Shown in pieces: positions 41,530 to 42,147 of a DNA stretch of 42,147 nucleotides (position 1 is the first letter of the stretch; each line of letters begins with the position of its first letter). The notes beneath the pieces were generated by a model. That model saw nothing but the letters and a program-made list of their open reading frames with translations, ran no database searches and was not told the DNA's origin. The translations under genes and the position numbers were made by a program. Where the stretch lies: positions 43,733 to 85,879 of the forward strand of contig NZ_KI259236.1 in the NCBI RefSeq assembly GCF_000467855.2, in the 5' to 3' direction. The DNA is from Porphyromonas sp. oral taxon 278 str. W7784 (GTDB lineage Bacteria > Bacteroidota > Bacteroidia > Bacteroidales > Porphyromonadaceae).

Positions 41530-42147
41530 ATGAAACCACTGACGACCCTACTCATCGCCGTGAGCATGCTACTCTCTAGCTTGGCCCTGCATGCACAGCG
41601 ATCGACGGAGTTCTTTTACCTCGGCACCGTCTACTGCAAGACGAAGGCCGGAGTCGAACAGCGGTTCCCTTATCTCCCCGTCTACTTATCCCGCCAAGAC
41701 AAGCCCCAGGATATCATCGCCGTCACGATAACGAATGCCAATGGGGAGGCTTCATTCGAGGGAGTGCCTATAGACCCGTACAAGGATCATATCCTCTCGG
41801 TACATCTCCCTAGTGGTACCTATCGCTTTCGCCGACCTTCGATCAGAAAGAATCCAGGCTTTACAGGTAATATCAGCACGCATATCCGGCTCGATGCTCT
41901 AGAGAAGTACCTCACATCATCGACGATCGTCCCGAAGAAGGCAGATGCTGACAAGCTGGCACTAGACCTTGCGACGAGCGCCATCAAGGGCGCTCAGCGG
42001 AAGGGCGTGACGATCTCCGATGCGGAGGGACTTAACTACAAGCTCTTCCTCTCTGGTTATCTGGTGCAGGATAAGAGGCTTGCGGATGCACTCCTCAAGA
42101 TAACGGGGGCCGAGGTCGACAAGATAGTCATCACGCACCCGCTACAG
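41530..42147 (+). CDS. Exported protein of unknown function, cut by the window end
   Basis: An open frame of 206 codons from ATG at 41530 with no stop before the window ends, so the C-terminus is missing. It begins with a good signal peptide (MKPLTTLLIAVSMLLSSLALHAQ, cut near residue 21-23). The next roughly 75 residues, FFYLGTVYCKTKAGVEQRFPYLPVYLSRQD then VTITNANGEASFEGVPIDPY, look like a carboxypeptidase-regulatory/transthyretin-like beta-sandwich, as found at the start of many Bacteroidetes envelope proteins. The remainder (RLDALEKYLTSSTIVPKK and onward) is not recognised. Codon use resembles the neighbours. It may be a secreted, outer membrane or T9SS-linked protein; more sequence is required for a family call. 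Confidence 0.7.
   Translation, partial: MKPLTTLLIAVSMLLSSLALHAQRSTEFFYLGTVYCKTKAGVEQRFPYLPVYLSRQDKPQDIIAVTITNANGEASFEGVPIDPYKDHILSVHLPSGTYRFRRPSIRKNPGFTGNISTHIRLDALEKYLTSSTIVPKKADADKLALDLATSAIKGAQRKGVTISDAEGLNYKLFLSGYLVQDKRLADALLKITGAEVDKIVITHPLQ

Overview
The window looks like chromosomal DNA of a Bacteroidales bacterium, most likely a fairly GC-rich Porphyromonas-type organism. The evidence is a PorV-type type IX secretion gene next to ispF, a SusC/BtuB-style TonB-dependent receptor with an N-terminal carboxypeptidase-regulatory-like domain, a GH13 branching enzyme of the eukaryote-like subgroup, many TAnnTTTG promoter boxes, and weak or absent Shine-Dalgarno sequences. Genus assignment is inference from gene content. 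About 29 protein genes and one tRNA gene can be supported. Most are housekeeping genes in short operons.

Layout. 1-3.5 kb: an AT-rich palindrome cluster, a bidirectional terminator, a degenerate tandem repeat and a minus-strand secreted S9 peptidase. 3.5-9.5 kb: quinol-type nitric oxide reductase (norZ) with a 20-bp dyad just upstream, a nitroreductase, then a three-gene membrane module (zinc-ribbon/TM protein, SPFH-SHOCT protein, small membrane protein). 9.6-16 kb: a TonB-dependent receptor behind a structured leader, then ruvX-def-TPR. 16-20 kb: an AT-rich glycosyltransferase with an untypically strong Shine-Dalgarno, then rsmI, a coiled-coil lipoprotein and recO. 20-24 kb: lrp-xseA, a minus-strand acyltransferase and a small winged-helix protein. 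24-29 kb: a CPA2 cation/proton antiporter interrupted by one in-frame TAG, glgB and prs. 29.7-33 kb: manC converging on porV-ispF. 33.3-40.7 kb: alaS-aroB, tRNA-Pro(GGG), aspS, a pRiA4b ORF-3-like protein and miaA. 40.7-42.1 kb: a palindrome cluster, a promoter with a long leader, and an exported protein cut by the window edge.

The most unusual feature is a set of intergenic composite palindromes. Five copies (about 75-110 bp) have units with the core ACCTAC-N-GTAGGT. Two copies keep the same linkers (GGGAC..., GTCRCCGAA, GCGAC) but carry the core ACCCAT-NN-ATGGGT in their units. A third, unrelated AT-rich cluster at the left edge has the same layout of a long stem enclosing a hairpin. In four of the five copies of the first type, unit 1 pairs with unit 3 better than, or as well as, either pairs with itself, and the differences between copies preserve that pairing. 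No transposase or other protein that would explain them is in the window. All functional statements rest on reading motifs and gene order; no search or folding was run.
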